Assembly (NCBI RefSeq): GCF_001458355.1
Contig: NZ_CYSA01000027.1
Span: 1-64,000, forward strand
Reading direction: 5' to 3'
DNA: 64,000 bases
Origin: Thalassovita gelatinovora
GTDB taxonomy: Bacteria; Pseudomonadota; Alphaproteobacteria; Rhodobacterales; Rhodobacteraceae
Shown here: positions 38,276 through 47,200 of the stretch, piece by piece
Layout: each line of letters begins with the position of its first letter
Numbering within the stretch: the stretch's first letter is position 1
Notes under the pieces: model-generated
The model's database searches: none
What the model saw: the letters and a program-made list of their open reading frames with translations, nothing else
Told to the model about the DNA's origin: nothing
Made by a program: the position numbers and the translations under genes

Positions 38276-38725
38276 GACGCCACCTCATTTTTGCTTGCAC
38301 TGGGGTAGATATGCGCCCCAAGCGCTTGTTGCCTGCTCTAAAGGTCGGGGACGTGTCCCCCCGTCCTACAAGATATGGTGGGCTTCAAAGATTCACCTGT
38401 AAAGCTAAATTTTGGGGATAACCGCAATAAGTTGTGGATGAATGGCATATTCACGCTGAATATTGAGGCAGGGGACGGGGGGCGACCGCGCCGTTGATTT
38501 CGGGTGTGGCTTGAACGGATCGCACCGGCTGCTTGTGTGTAGCCGGTCAGCGAAATTTGCAGTGATTGTCACTTATGTTTGCAGCATAACGGTTCCCGCA
38601 ATCTGACCGTTTCGGAGCGCTTTGAAGCGGTGTTTAACGCGTCTTCAAGCCCTACTTGAAGTTCGGCATCAAATGCTGGGGTCTGCGAACTGGCCTATTC
38701 AAACTGCGACGTAAAACTCTGTTGG
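38276..38725. other. prophage-host junction region, no gene
   Basis: There is no supportable gene in these 450 bases. They separate the last chromosomal gene from the first phage-type gene, so one prophage end must lie here. A Mu-like end would begin with TG on this strand. Several dyads occur: GGGGAC/GTCCCC near 38347-38360, and CTTCAAG/CTTGAAG at 38643-38661, which is placed to terminate the RexB-like gene. TTTGCAG occurs twice about 23 bases apart (38556, 38579), the spacing expected of transposase end sites, but this is weak evidence. Confidence 0.5.
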
Positions 38726-39220
38726 CTATTCTTCCTTATGCAAATCCTTCAGGACTTGCGGTAGATCGTCGTCCAACTTGGACTGATAGCGTTCCATCTG
38801 AAGAGCCGAAAGAGATTGTGGAAGAGCGAACGATGCAAGGAAGACAAAAACTGCAGATCCAACAAACAACCGCTCAAGCCACAATGTGGTTTTTTCATAC
38901 TCCTCTGGAAGAACGAACATAAAGAGGGCGAGACCAAGCGTAACCAGATAGAGATAAAAAAGGACTTCATGGCGCCAGAGTTTCGCCTCCATACTTTTCT
39001 TATCTAGTTGGAGCTGATCCCATCCACGCGCGCCCGGGTCTCCTAGAAAGGTGATCACAGCGATCAGAAAACCCGCCAATATTGAAAACACTGTCACAAT
39101 CGTATTGATGGCATCGGTGTTGTTTGAAACGAGCGGCTGCCCCCAATACCCAGCCGCGACGGAAAAGCCTATCGTCACGACCAGCCCGATTGCGCGCGGA
39201 ATAAAGCTTGAAACGGGCAT
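38726..39220 (-). CDS. four-helix membrane protein, RexB-like
   Basis: This 164-residue protein has four predicted membrane segments at about residues 6-27, 36-60, 85-105 and 115-137 and a charged C-terminus. The second helix contains ILAGFLIAVITFLG, close to the AG-x2-IA-x3-TFL pattern in helix 2 of lambda RexB (144 residues, four helices). It lies 11 bases after a 312-residue soluble gene, the same order as rexA-rexB. If the likeness holds it would be an ion channel-like effector that depolarises the cell on superinfection. Kiwa KwaA is an alternative with the same topology. Confidence 0.55.
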   Translation of the reverse strand: MPVSSFIPRAIGLVVTIGFSVAAGYWGQPLVSNNTDAINTIVTVFSILAGFLIAVITFLGDPGARGWDQLQLDKKSMEAKLWRHEVLFYLYLVTLGLALFMFVLPEEYEKTTLWLERLFVGSAVFVFLASFALPQSLSALQMERYQSKLDDDLPQVLKDLHKEE

Positions 39221-39231
39221 TATCTTTGCAC

Positions 39232-40170
39232 CTAAACGTCAGTTTGACCGTTGAGATATAGCTCAGCCATGTATCCACGCAATGCTGTCATGACCTCATT
39301 TAAGTCTAATGTATTGGCATAGCGCGATACCCTGATCCGGCACTTCGCGGAAATCTCACTTGGCGTAATCGTATCACCGTTCCTCAACATTAGCACGTAA
39401 TCATCAGAAAATTCGTCTTCGGTGAGAACGCCTGCTACAGCATCCAGCCCCTCTTTTGCAGGTTGAGGGTCACGAGAGGGGACCGAGATAGTTAGGCGCA
39501 TCTTGCCGTTGTTGCTGTTTGCTAGCTTGGCTGGATGACCTTGCGATGCGAAGATTTTTTGAGCAACTGCCGCGAGTTGAGATCGTAGACCGTCAGCTCT
39601 CAATTTCCCATCAATGGTTTCCTCGATGTGCATCATTGTGGCCTCTTTCAAAGCTAGGTCCAACTGGACTTTCTCGACACCACCGGAATTTTGAATTTTT
39701 TGGATCTTGTCCACGGCAGCGATCCTAGTCAGGTCGAATTTGGCCGCATCTTCTTCCAACCCCATATTTTGGAAGTATCCCCGAAGAAACTCGCGAAGCG
39801 TGGCGCCGCCTCTCCCTGCATTTACCGACGCAATGTTGTTGTCAGAAATCAGTGCAAAAATGGCGGTCTCTAAATAGTTTTCGGAGTTTCCAGGCTGTTT
39901 CTCCGCGAGACTGGCGGCAGAATTACCCGTCATGGGAACCACTCCAACAGGTTGACCATCAACGTAGCGCACGCATTGAAGACCAACCCCGTGTTCTCCA
40001 TAGTCAAAAATCTCATTGGCCATAATAGACGAACCATCCGGTCGATAAACGATGCGATCACCGGAGTTGGGCCCTATCTTCCAAGCATCTCGTAGGTACT
40101 TTTCGACGTTGCCTTCGACTGAAAACCAAGCTGCCCGCCGGTACTCAGCGAAACGATAGACTTTTTCCAT
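39232..40170 (-). CDS. putative phage-exclusion sensor, RexA-like
   Basis: This 312-residue soluble protein has a lower GC content than the rest of the phage. The middle region reads as a beta-rich fold with ALISDNNIASV, GATLREFLRGYF, DKIQKIQ and GGVEKVQLDL, and the C-terminal part has EFSDDYVLML then NGDTITPSEI. The succession matches the order of features in lambda RexA (279 residues), and a four-helix partner gene follows, as in rexAB. DUF4868/KwaB of Kiwa is an alternative. ATG 40170 follows AAGAGGA. No known catalytic motif is seen. The family link is my inference from pattern, not an alignment. Confidence 0.5.
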   Translation of the reverse strand: MEKVYRFAEYRRAAWFSVEGNVEKYLRDAWKIGPNSGDRIVYRPDGSSIMANEIFDYGEHGVGLQCVRYVDGQPVGVVPMTGNSAASLAEKQPGNSENYLETAIFALISDNNIASVNAGRGGATLREFLRGYFQNMGLEEDAAKFDLTRIAAVDKIQKIQNSGGVEKVQLDLALKEATMMHIEETIDGKLRADGLRSQLAAVAQKIFASQGHPAKLANSNNGKMRLTISVPSRDPQPAKEGLDAVAGVLTEDEFSDDYVLMLRNGDTITPSEISAKCRIRVSRYANTLDLNEVMTALRGYMAELYLNGQTDV

Positions 40171-40290
40171 AGTACATCCTCTTAGATCGGTGAGGGATGC
40201 TAAGGAAATGTGAATGATTCGCCACAAGGTTTTTCGAATATTTCGCAAACTACCCCTGATATTGGTGCGTTCAACCAGACTTTCTAGGTC

Positions 40291-41094
40291 TCAATTAGGG
40301 CTGGATATAAGCAACTCCCGTCGCTCCCCTCGGCTCTTGGCCTGCTTTCCGATCGTATAGCTCGTGCTGACTTCCTCGATATGGAAACCCGCGAACCGCT
40401 CGCGGATCGGCTCCACATCGTTGATCGACATCAGGAACCTCCCCTTTATCCCAGCCAGTTGCCCAGCCAGCCGGTCGAAATCCTCTGGGGCGAACATCGC
40501 CTTGCCGTAATCGTCCTCGCTGCCCCAGTAGGGCGGGTCGAGATAGAACAGCGTCCCCGGGCTGTCGTAGCGCCGGATGAATTCGGCATAGTCCAGGCAT
40601 TCGATCACCACGCCGGAAAGACGCGAATGCAAGTCCTCGAGCATCGGTTCCAGCGTGGTCAGGTTGAACCGAGCCGAGCGGTCAATCGACACCCCGAAAT
40701 TGCGCCCCGACACCTTGCCGCCGAACGCGGTGCGCTGCAGGTAGAGGAAGCGCGCTGCGCGTTCGAGATCGGTCAGGGTTTCGGGGCGGGTGGCGACCAG
40801 CCGTTCGAATTCGACCCGCGTGGTCAGCTGGAAACGCAACGTGTCGAGAAATTGCGGATAGTGGCGCTGCAGGATGCGGAACAGGTTCGCCACGTCCCGG
40901 CCGAGGTCGTTGATCACCTCGGCCCGGGGTTGCCGGGAACGGCGCAGGAAGATGCCACCCATACCGACGAATGGTTCGGCATAGGAGCTATGCGGTGTCG
41001 CGTCGAGTATCGCCGTGATCCGCTTGGCGAGGTTGCGCTTGCCGCCGAGCCAAGGGGCGACCGGTTTGACCGGTTGAACGGGGGTTAAAGTCAT
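40291..41094 (-). CDS. DNA adenine methyltransferase, D12 class (Dam-like)
   Basis: This 267-residue N6-adenine methyltransferase has the SAM motif WLGGKRNLAKRI (residues 15-26), YAEPFVGMGG (38-47), and the catalytic DPPY at 186-189. The layout is the D12 class that includes E. coli Dam, so GATC is a possible target, though target choice cannot be read here. It overlaps the cytosine methyltransferase by four bases (ATGA). Role is probably protection of phage DNA from host restriction, or control of phage genes. Confidence 0.9.
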   Translation of the reverse strand: MTLTPVQPVKPVAPWLGGKRNLAKRITAILDATPHSSYAEPFVGMGGIFLRRSRQPRAEVINDLGRDVANLFRILQRHYPQFLDTLRFQLTTRVEFERLVATRPETLTDLERAARFLYLQRTAFGGKVSGRNFGVSIDRSARFNLTTLEPMLEDLHSRLSGVVIECLDYAEFIRRYDSPGTLFYLDPPYWGSEDDYGKAMFAPEDFDRLAGQLAGIKGRFLMSINDVEPIRERFAGFHIEEVSTSYTIGKQAKSRGERRELLISSPN

Positions 41095-41990
41095 TGTTGA
41101 AGCTCCCTTCTGAGCAGAGTGAACGCCCTTGCTGCAGCCAACGGGACCACCCCGTTACCGGCCGCAGCGGTTCGGTCCAGCCCGGAGGCCAGCCCATCAT
41201 CAGGTCGGTAAAGTCCGGGTTTAAGGCCAGGCCATCGGTCGAGTGTTTCGCCCCACAGGTCAAACTCACCCGGACCCGGTGCGAAGAAGGGAACCGGGCC
41301 GGTGTCCAGCCGCTGGCCTTCAACAGATCCCACAGAAGCGTCCATGCGCTGGTCGCGTTCTTGATCCCCACTTGCGACCCTGTCTGATTGAGGTCGTGCT
41401 GAAACTTCAGACCGTCCGGCCCCACCATCACGCAGGCCCGGTTGCCCGACCCTTTGTAGGTCGGCGTGGGCCAGAATGAAGAGACGATCGCGCCGGTGGC
41501 TTGCGCCGACTTCAGCCGCCGGTTGGATGCGCGCTGCAACCCGGTAGCCCATTGCCTGAAGGTCTCGGGCGACGTCCTGGAGGCCAAGGGTAAGATGGCC
41601 GGGGACGTTTTCGAAGAAGCACCATTCCGGGGCGATCTCAGCGACGATGCGCGCGACCTGCGGCCATAGGTGGCGGGGGTCGTCCTCGCCCCGGCGCAAC
41701 CCGGAGAGCGTGAAGGGCTGGCAGGGATATCCGGCAGAGAGGAGATGAACCTTTCCGCGCCACGCTCGGCCGTCGAAGGATCGCAGATCGTCCCAGACAG
41801 GAGCCGCAGCCAGGGACGCGTCCGCCATCCGCGCCACGAGAGTGGCCGCGGCGAAACTGTTTCGCTCGACATAGCACACGGTTCGATATCCGGGTTCTGC
41901 CAGGTGCAGCCCGAGATCCAGTCCTCCGACGCCGGCACAAAGGCTGACGCCGAAAATTTCTTCATGTCTTGAGGTGGGACAAACAGCCAC
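41091..41990 (-). CDS. C5-cytosine DNA methyltransferase
   Basis: This 299-residue enzyme has motif I GVSLCAGVGGLDLGLHL, catalytic Cys90 in GYPCQPF (motif IV), ENVPGH at 127-132 (motif VI), RRDRLF at 166-171 (motif VIII) and GNGVVPLAAARAF (motif X). The target recognition part is short, so specificity is unknown. The start is GTG 41990, inside the last codons of the com-like gene: a 29-base out-of-frame overlap, which points to translational coupling. No cognate restriction gene is seen. Confidence 0.9.
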   Translation of the reverse strand: MAVCPTSRHEEIFGVSLCAGVGGLDLGLHLAEPGYRTVCYVERNSFAAATLVARMADASLAAAPVWDDLRSFDGRAWRGKVHLLSAGYPCQPFTLSGLRRGEDDPRHLWPQVARIVAEIAPEWCFFENVPGHLTLGLQDVARDLQAMGYRVAARIQPAAEVGASHRRDRLFILAHADLQRVGQPGLRDGGAGRSEVSARPQSDRVASGDQERDQRMDASVGSVEGQRLDTGPVPFFAPGPGEFDLWGETLDRWPGLKPGLYRPDDGLASGLDRTAAAGNGVVPLAAARAFTLLRRELQQ

Positions 41991-42165
41991 ATGAGACCTC
42001 TTTTCCGTCGCGATCTGGTCGCTTGGGTGAAGGGCTCTCTAGGGGCCTCAGGGTGTTAAGAATACGGCATCGCGGGCATTTGATCGAGATCGATCCGCTG
42101 ATCACGAGACCTATCATCTTGAATAGCAGTCGGCCGCATTGGGCGCAACGTTGCTCTTTCTCCAT
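41962..42165 (-). CDS. Com-like zinc-ribbon translational regulator
   Basis: This 67-residue protein has CAQC at 7-10 and CPRC at 30-33, a four-cysteine zinc ribbon, followed by NTLRPLESPSPKRP. This is the pattern of Mu Com, which binds mom mRNA and switches on translation of the DNA-modification gene mom. Here the downstream overlapping gene is a cytosine methyltransferase. ATG 42165 gives the family start; the frame extends to an ATG at 42219 with 18 added residues. No clear ribosome site precedes either. Confidence 0.78.
   Translation of the reverse strand: MEKEQRCAQCGRLLFKMIGLVISGSISIKCPRCRILNTLRPLESPSPKRPDRDGKEVSCGCLSHLKT
42082..42103. other. cluster of four GATC sites inside com
   Basis: GATC occurs at 42082, 42088, 42092 and 42100, four sites in 22 bases. 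In Mu, a similar group of GATC sites upstream of mom makes its promoter depend on Dam methylation. Here the cluster lies within com, about 92 to 113 bases upstream of the cytosine methyltransferase start, in an operon that encodes its own Dam-class enzyme. Confidence 0.5.
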
Positions 42166-42260
42166 TCGGTAGAATCGCTTTAGCTTGGGGCCCCCCACCG
42201 GTGGGTGAGGAGCGGCCATAAGCTTAGTCTGGTCGGCGGGGTCCTGCTGTGAGAAGTTTA

Positions 42261-42290
42261 GGCCCCGTGTCGGGCCGCGTTTATGCGCGG
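42261..42290 (-). terminator. paired hairpins between tail fibre genes and the com operon
   Basis: CCGCG-CATAAA-CGCGG (42275-42290) and GGCCC-GACACG-GGGCC (42261-42276) share two bases, so they are mutually exclusive folds in RNA. They lie 20 bases beyond the last late gene, so they could end the late transcript or attenuate the com operon. Confidence 0.4.
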
Positions 42291-42309
42291 TCCGGCCTCC
42301 TGCTGCTGG

Positions 42310-42627
42310 TTATGTGGCGGCTGCGTCCGGCGCGCTGGGCGGCGGCAGGGTGATCGGCCCATCCGCCGTGATCGTGAGCGGGGCGGGAAACTTTGTTTCT
42401 ACCGGTGCATCGGACCCATGCGGCAGGATCAGCGCCAGATGCAGAACACCACCCGTTCGGGTGACGTCGGAGGCGATCCAGTCGCATGCCACGTCTTCGC
42501 GCGGCAAAACTTCGCCCTCGGTCAGGGTAGAGAAATCGAAGTCCGTGCCGTTTACTGTCAGGATGTCACCGGTTTTGGACAGGCTGAGGCTGTCATCGCG
42601 GCGCTGGGGGAACAGGGTGATTTTCAT
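42310..42627 (-). CDS. conserved phage protein distal to the tail fibre
   Basis: This 105-residue protein starts MKITLFPQRRDDSLSL and reads as a beta-rich fold ending in PITLPPPSAP. I recall similar proteins (LSKTGDILTVNG, DWIASDVTRTGG) directly after tail fibre genes in Rhodobacterales Mu-like prophages; the function is unknown. ATG 42627 is behind AAGGAG, ten bases after the fibre gene stop. A tail-fibre-associated role is inferred from position. Confidence 0.7.
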   Translation of the reverse strand: MKITLFPQRRDDSLSLSKTGDILTVNGTDFDFSTLTEGEVLPREDVACDWIASDVTRTGGVLHLALILPHGSDAPVETKFPAPLTITADGPITLPPPSAPDAAAT

Positions 42628-42637
42628 TAGATTCTCC

Positions 42638-43852
42638 TTAGTACCAGCGGCCAATGGCGGATAGGTGGGCCGTCACGTTCAGATCAGCAGAGCTATCCGT
42701 GAAACGGTATGCGTTGATGCTGCCCGTCGCTGTTGTGCCCGGCGACAGCACGACCAGCGCGACTGCGCGGTCATATGCATTCCCAGTACCGTCTGGTGCC
42801 ACACCACAAGGCACAATAGGCGCCGCTGCAAATGCCGCCGGATAGGTCCATGTCGTTGTCGATGTGAAATAGGGCGCTGACCGCGTGCCGCTCCCAGCAG
42901 CAATAATGCTTCCCAAGTCAATTTTATGTGTGCATATCTGAGTGCCATCAGCCCATCTGGTATAGGCCCCATTGGCGTTGCTGCCCTTCTCGATCACCGC
43001 CCCCGTAGGGGCGCCGCTAGACTGAGCAACTGTCCCAACGATCGTCCCGGCGGTGTAGATTTCGCGCCATGCACTCCACGTCGCCGTGCCGCCGAGAGCG
43101 CGGACATAAGTGCTTGGGTCCGCGCTGCCATATTCGGTGAAATATTGCGTGGCGCGACCAGAATCGTCATAGATCACCAACAACGATCCGGCGGATGCAA
43201 CCGGGTAATGATTGCCAGTCGTGTTGCCGCCGGTCGTGTTGTAGTAAAAACCGCTTGCCGTGATATCGTCCAGATCATCACTTGCGGTCAGGTTGATGGC
43301 TGACCCGCCGAGGCCATGAGCACCGTTTGTGAGAATTCGCCCAGATGTGGCATCTGATGCGCTGGACTGCACCGCCGTCCCGGTGACAGGCTTGTTCAGC
43401 TTGATGCCACCAGACAGCCACTCGATGATATCAGCCCCACCGGCCACCAAAGAAGCAGCGTTTGCGGCTGTGCGGCGGATACCGGTATCTTCATCAGCAT
43501 TGAAGCGCATACCCCCCGCACTCAGCGACCCATCCGGGAACTTGCCCTGACCAATGGTGTCATAGACGCCCTGATAGTTCGTCATAAGAGCGTTGACCGC
43601 ATCGACCAGGACAGCTGTCAGACCCTGGGTCGGGACAATGGCGTAGGCTTGGCCGGTCTGCGTGGTGCCTTCGTATGTTTTTGCCAGCGTGATCGACGTG
43701 TCGCTCACCACTCCCTCGATTTCGTAAAGCAGACCGTTCGGCATGAGGATACCATATCCCGCCTGCGCGGTGCCGACCCAGCTCGTGCCGATACCTGTGA
43801 CCGTGGCGCTGCCATTGGTGACACTGATCGTGCCTGTCTTGATCCAGCTCAT
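42638..43852 (-). CDS. tail fibre protein
   Basis: This 404-residue protein has an N-terminal beta-rich module (SWIKTGTISVTNGSATVTG, a pattern common in phage baseplate/fibre adaptors), a low-complexity Gly/Ser/Thr central shaft and a distal domain with CTHKIDLGSII. It is the receptor-facing end of the tail. ATG 43852 is behind AAAGGAG and overlaps the chaperone stop by four bases. Confidence 0.8.
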   Translation of the reverse strand: MSWIKTGTISVTNGSATVTGIGTSWVGTAQAGYGILMPNGLLYEIEGVVSDTSITLAKTYEGTTQTGQAYAIVPTQGLTAVLVDAVNALMTNYQGVYDTIGQGKFPDGSLSAGGMRFNADEDTGIRRTAANAASLVAGGADIIEWLSGGIKLNKPVTGTAVQSSASDATSGRILTNGAHGLGGSAINLTASDDLDDITASGFYYNTTGGNTTGNHYPVASAGSLLVIYDDSGRATQYFTEYGSADPSTYVRALGGTATWSAWREIYTAGTIVGTVAQSSGAPTGAVIEKGSNANGAYTRWADGTQICTHKIDLGSIIAAGSGTRSAPYFTSTTTWTYPAAFAAAPIVPCGVAPDGTGNAYDRAVALVVLSPGTTATGSINAYRFTDSSADLNVTAHLSAIGRWY

Positions 43853-44241
43853 TTGCTCTCCTTTCGGCCCGGCTTCGCGGGCCAGTTGATTTGATGGGGA
43901 AACCCGGCTTGGTCGGTCAGGTCGCGCAGGGCCTGGCGATAGGCAGCCCAGGCGCTGCTGTCGCATTGCGCATCTGGCAATTGGGTCCAGTCACAGGCGG
44001 CCAGCAGCCGATCCCGGCCGGCGCGGGCATTGCGGGCCATCGCCGTGCGCTCCACACCGCGCTGTTCTGCTTTGCCACGCGGCACGATCCGGCCATGTTC
44101 GACCCGGTCAAGCATAGGGTCAGCAACACCGCGCAATACGTCCTGACCGGGCTTAAGATCACAGGCAACGCTGCGCACTGTGCCTGTCGCCCGCCCGGTA
44201 ATCTGGCCGGTTTTGGTGTCGAAAATCACGAACTTATGCAT
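43849..44241 (-). CDS. tail fibre assembly chaperone-type protein
   Basis: This 130-residue protein ends with DRLLAACDWTQLPDA then WAAYRQALRDLTDQ and GFPHQINWPAKP, which is the signature of the phage tail assembly chaperone family (PF16778 type, as in phage fibre-assembly proteins). It sits between the tip protein and the fibre, overlapping both, which fits a role in fibre trimer assembly. Confidence 0.8.
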   Translation of the reverse strand: MHKFVIFDTKTGQITGRATGTVRSVACDLKPGQDVLRGVADPMLDRVEHGRIVPRGKAEQRGVERTAMARNARAGRDRLLAACDWTQLPDAQCDSSAWAAYRQALRDLTDQAGFPHQINWPAKPGRKESK

Positions 44242-47200
44242 CAGCGATATTTCACCTCCGCTGTCATCTTTGCGTTCTCAAGCCCCAGCCCGGATCCCAG
44301 CCGGTATTGCAGGATGAATGTCTTCAGGCCCTTGCCGACAGGTGCGTCCTTGCCCGAGAGATGCACGACGGGCTGGGCGACTTCAGACCCGACCGAATGC
44401 AGGACGCCAAGGGTGTCGGACCGGATGATGCGCAGCGACCAGGGCGCGTCCGTGGTCGTGGTGATCACCACATCCCCGCTGACGATGACCGATTGCGCAT
44501 CCTCGGTCAGATCGACCGTAATCTGCATGTAATCGGTCCATGGATCGGCGGGGCCAGTATAGCCGGTGTCGCTGGTGGTGACGGTCATTTCAGCATCAAA
44601 ATCAAGCGTGATGGACTGACCTGCCACCTGCAGCGTTCCGACCGCCGCATGGGTAATATTCGCGTTGGTGATCCAAGCGGTCGTCGCCAGCAATGTGTCG
44701 GAAAGGAAGCTGCCCGTCACTTCGACATCGCCGTCGAGCTTGATGTGCTGAGAATTCAACCTGATCAGTTCGGTCGGCCCGTCGACCGGATCATCCGCCG
44801 CGACCAGTTCGATCCCGGCCGAGGCTCCACCGGCACCAACGCGCCACGTCAGAGTTGCGGCGGCATACCCTTCAAGCGTCGTGATCGCCGTCGCCTGCTG
44901 TGTCACCGTGGCAGATATCGACCCGACAGTCGCCTCTACCGTATCGACCCGACCGCTCAGAGCGCTGTCGGCATTGGCGCGGGCCGTCTGTTCGGAAGTG
45001 ATCGCGGCGGCATTCGCCCCGGCGGTCGCCTCTACCGTATCGACCCGCCCGCTCAAAGCGCTGTCGGCACTGGCGCGGGCAACCTGTTCGGAGGTGATCG
45101 CGGCGGCATTCGCTCCGGCACTCGCCTCTACCGTATCGACCCGCCCGCTCAAAGCGCTGTCGGCATCGGCGCGCGCGACCTGCTCGGACGTGATCGCGGC
45201 CTCAGCATCGCCCAATGAGACGGCAAGCGCTTCGCGCGCCAGCGCTTCTGCCTGCAACGCCGTGACACGGGCGATCCGCTCGGTCACGATCTGCGATACC
45301 GCATCTCCCAGACCGACAGTCAGTTCCTCGATCGATCCTGCCGTCGCCTCTTCCCCATCAGTGACGCGGGCGTAGAAATCAGAACGCGCGACCGCAAGTG
45401 CGGCCTGCAGCGCTTCGCGCCCGCCGTGATCGAACAGCAGCGCCCGCAGGGCAGCCAGCGCGGCGTCCTCGCCAGCCTGGCTGATACCTGCGGTCAGTTG
45501 GCGGCGGGAATTGGCGGCGGCGACCAGCCCGCCCTCGGTATCTTCGACGCGGCCGTCCAGCGTGTCGATCGCCTCTACCTGGCCCGCCAGGTCACCGCTG
45601 ACCACGCCCAGATCGATCTGCACCTGGTGCAGCGCCCGGGCGGCGGCGCTGGCGCTGTCGGCTTCGATCCGGTTGACCTCGGTCAGACCAGCCTCGACAT
45701 CGCCGACACTGGCCTCCATCGCCGTTATGTCCTCGGCCAGCGCCGTTGTCTCGGTGGCCCGGGCGGTTGTTTCCGCCTCGATCAGCGCAACAGCATCGTC
45801 ATAGGCCACGCCAAGTGCGGTGCTGACCTGCGCAAGGCTTTCGCGGTCCTCATCGACCAGCGCAACCATGTCCTGACGCAGATAGGCCAGATCGGCGCGC
45901 TGCGTCTCAGCGGCGCCGTGCATGTCCAGAAGCTGGCGCAAGCTGGCGATCGCCTGGTCTTCCAGGTCTTGCCGCGCCTGGTGAATATCGGACAGCGCCA
46001 CGCCGAACCGGGCACCGTCGAAGGCCGACAACGACAGCTCCACATTCGAGACGTCCGTCGCCAGTTCGTTGAAATCGGTCTGGGTAACCCGCAGCGCGAT
46101 CTCTGCCTCCAGGCTGTCGATATCCGCAACCGCCTGCGTCAGGGTGGCCGACAACCCGTCGACCACCAATGTATCGGCCTTGAGCGTGATCGCGCCATTC
46201 AGCGCGTCGATATTGGCCTCGGCAACGCTGAGCCGTCCGTTGAAGTCGATCAGGATCGGCATATCCGCCGGATCGAGCTGCGCCTGGGCAATGGCCAGCG
46301 CCATATCGGTATAAGTCGCGCGCAATTCGATCGAGGCCAGGGCCGCGTCGAAATCTGCGCGTACCAGACCCATTTCGTCATCGATCCGCGCCACCGCTTC
46401 GATGCTGACCCGGCCGGTATCTGGATCGACCACGATGCCGGCATCGGCCATGCGCGACGACAACCCGGCCATATCCAGCTGCGCCGATAGCATCATTTCA
46501 TTGATCTGCTCGACCGCTGCCGCTGTCTGCACCTCGCGCGGCAGCCGCAATTCCAGATCGCGATCGATCCGGGCGATGTCGTCGATCCGCGACGCCATAC
46601 CGGCATCGAGACCGTCCAGCCGTCCTTCGGCAGTGGTGATGTCGGTGATCAGTTCATTGAGCGCATCGGTGGTCTCCCCGCGCAGCACATCGACCTGACC
46701 GCTGGCATCGACCAGCACTTCTTCGGCACGGGCGGCGGCCGCGTCGGCATCGGCCTGGGCCGCGTCGATCGCGCCGGTGATCGCCGTGGCGATATCTGCC
46801 GCGCCCAAACGCACATCCGGCGTGATCACCGGCACCCAAGTCGTCCAGGCCGTCGGGCTGTCCTGTACCAGCTCTGCACGGACCTCATATCCGGTCGCGG
46901 GCAGCACACCGTCCGCCACCACGGTCCCGCCGGCTGCCACGTCCTGCGTCGATCCGCGCAGCACCACTTCGGCAGTGGCGGTCAGGCGGATTTCCCACGC
47001 GATGCCGCGCGCGGTGTCGCCCAGATCGGGGTCCCAAACCAGCGACAGCGCCGGACGCCGCGCGGTGCTGGTGGCATCGTCGATCGATGTCGCGGTGACG
47101 CCAAACCCTTCGACCGGTTGCGCGGCGGGCAGTGACCAACCCACCGCAGTCGGGGTCGTGGGAAGTTCATAGCTGGACGACCAGTCGTAATCGCTGGGAT

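Noticed and set aside
40988-41992. Alternative 334-codon minus-strand frame across the methyltransferase junction
   Set aside because: Overlaps both methyltransferases in another frame and shows none of their motifs; it is a GC-driven shadow.
40291-42165. A restriction-modification system
   Set aside because: Two methyltransferases are present but no endonuclease gene is adjacent; the com linkage and phage position fit protective DNA modification better.
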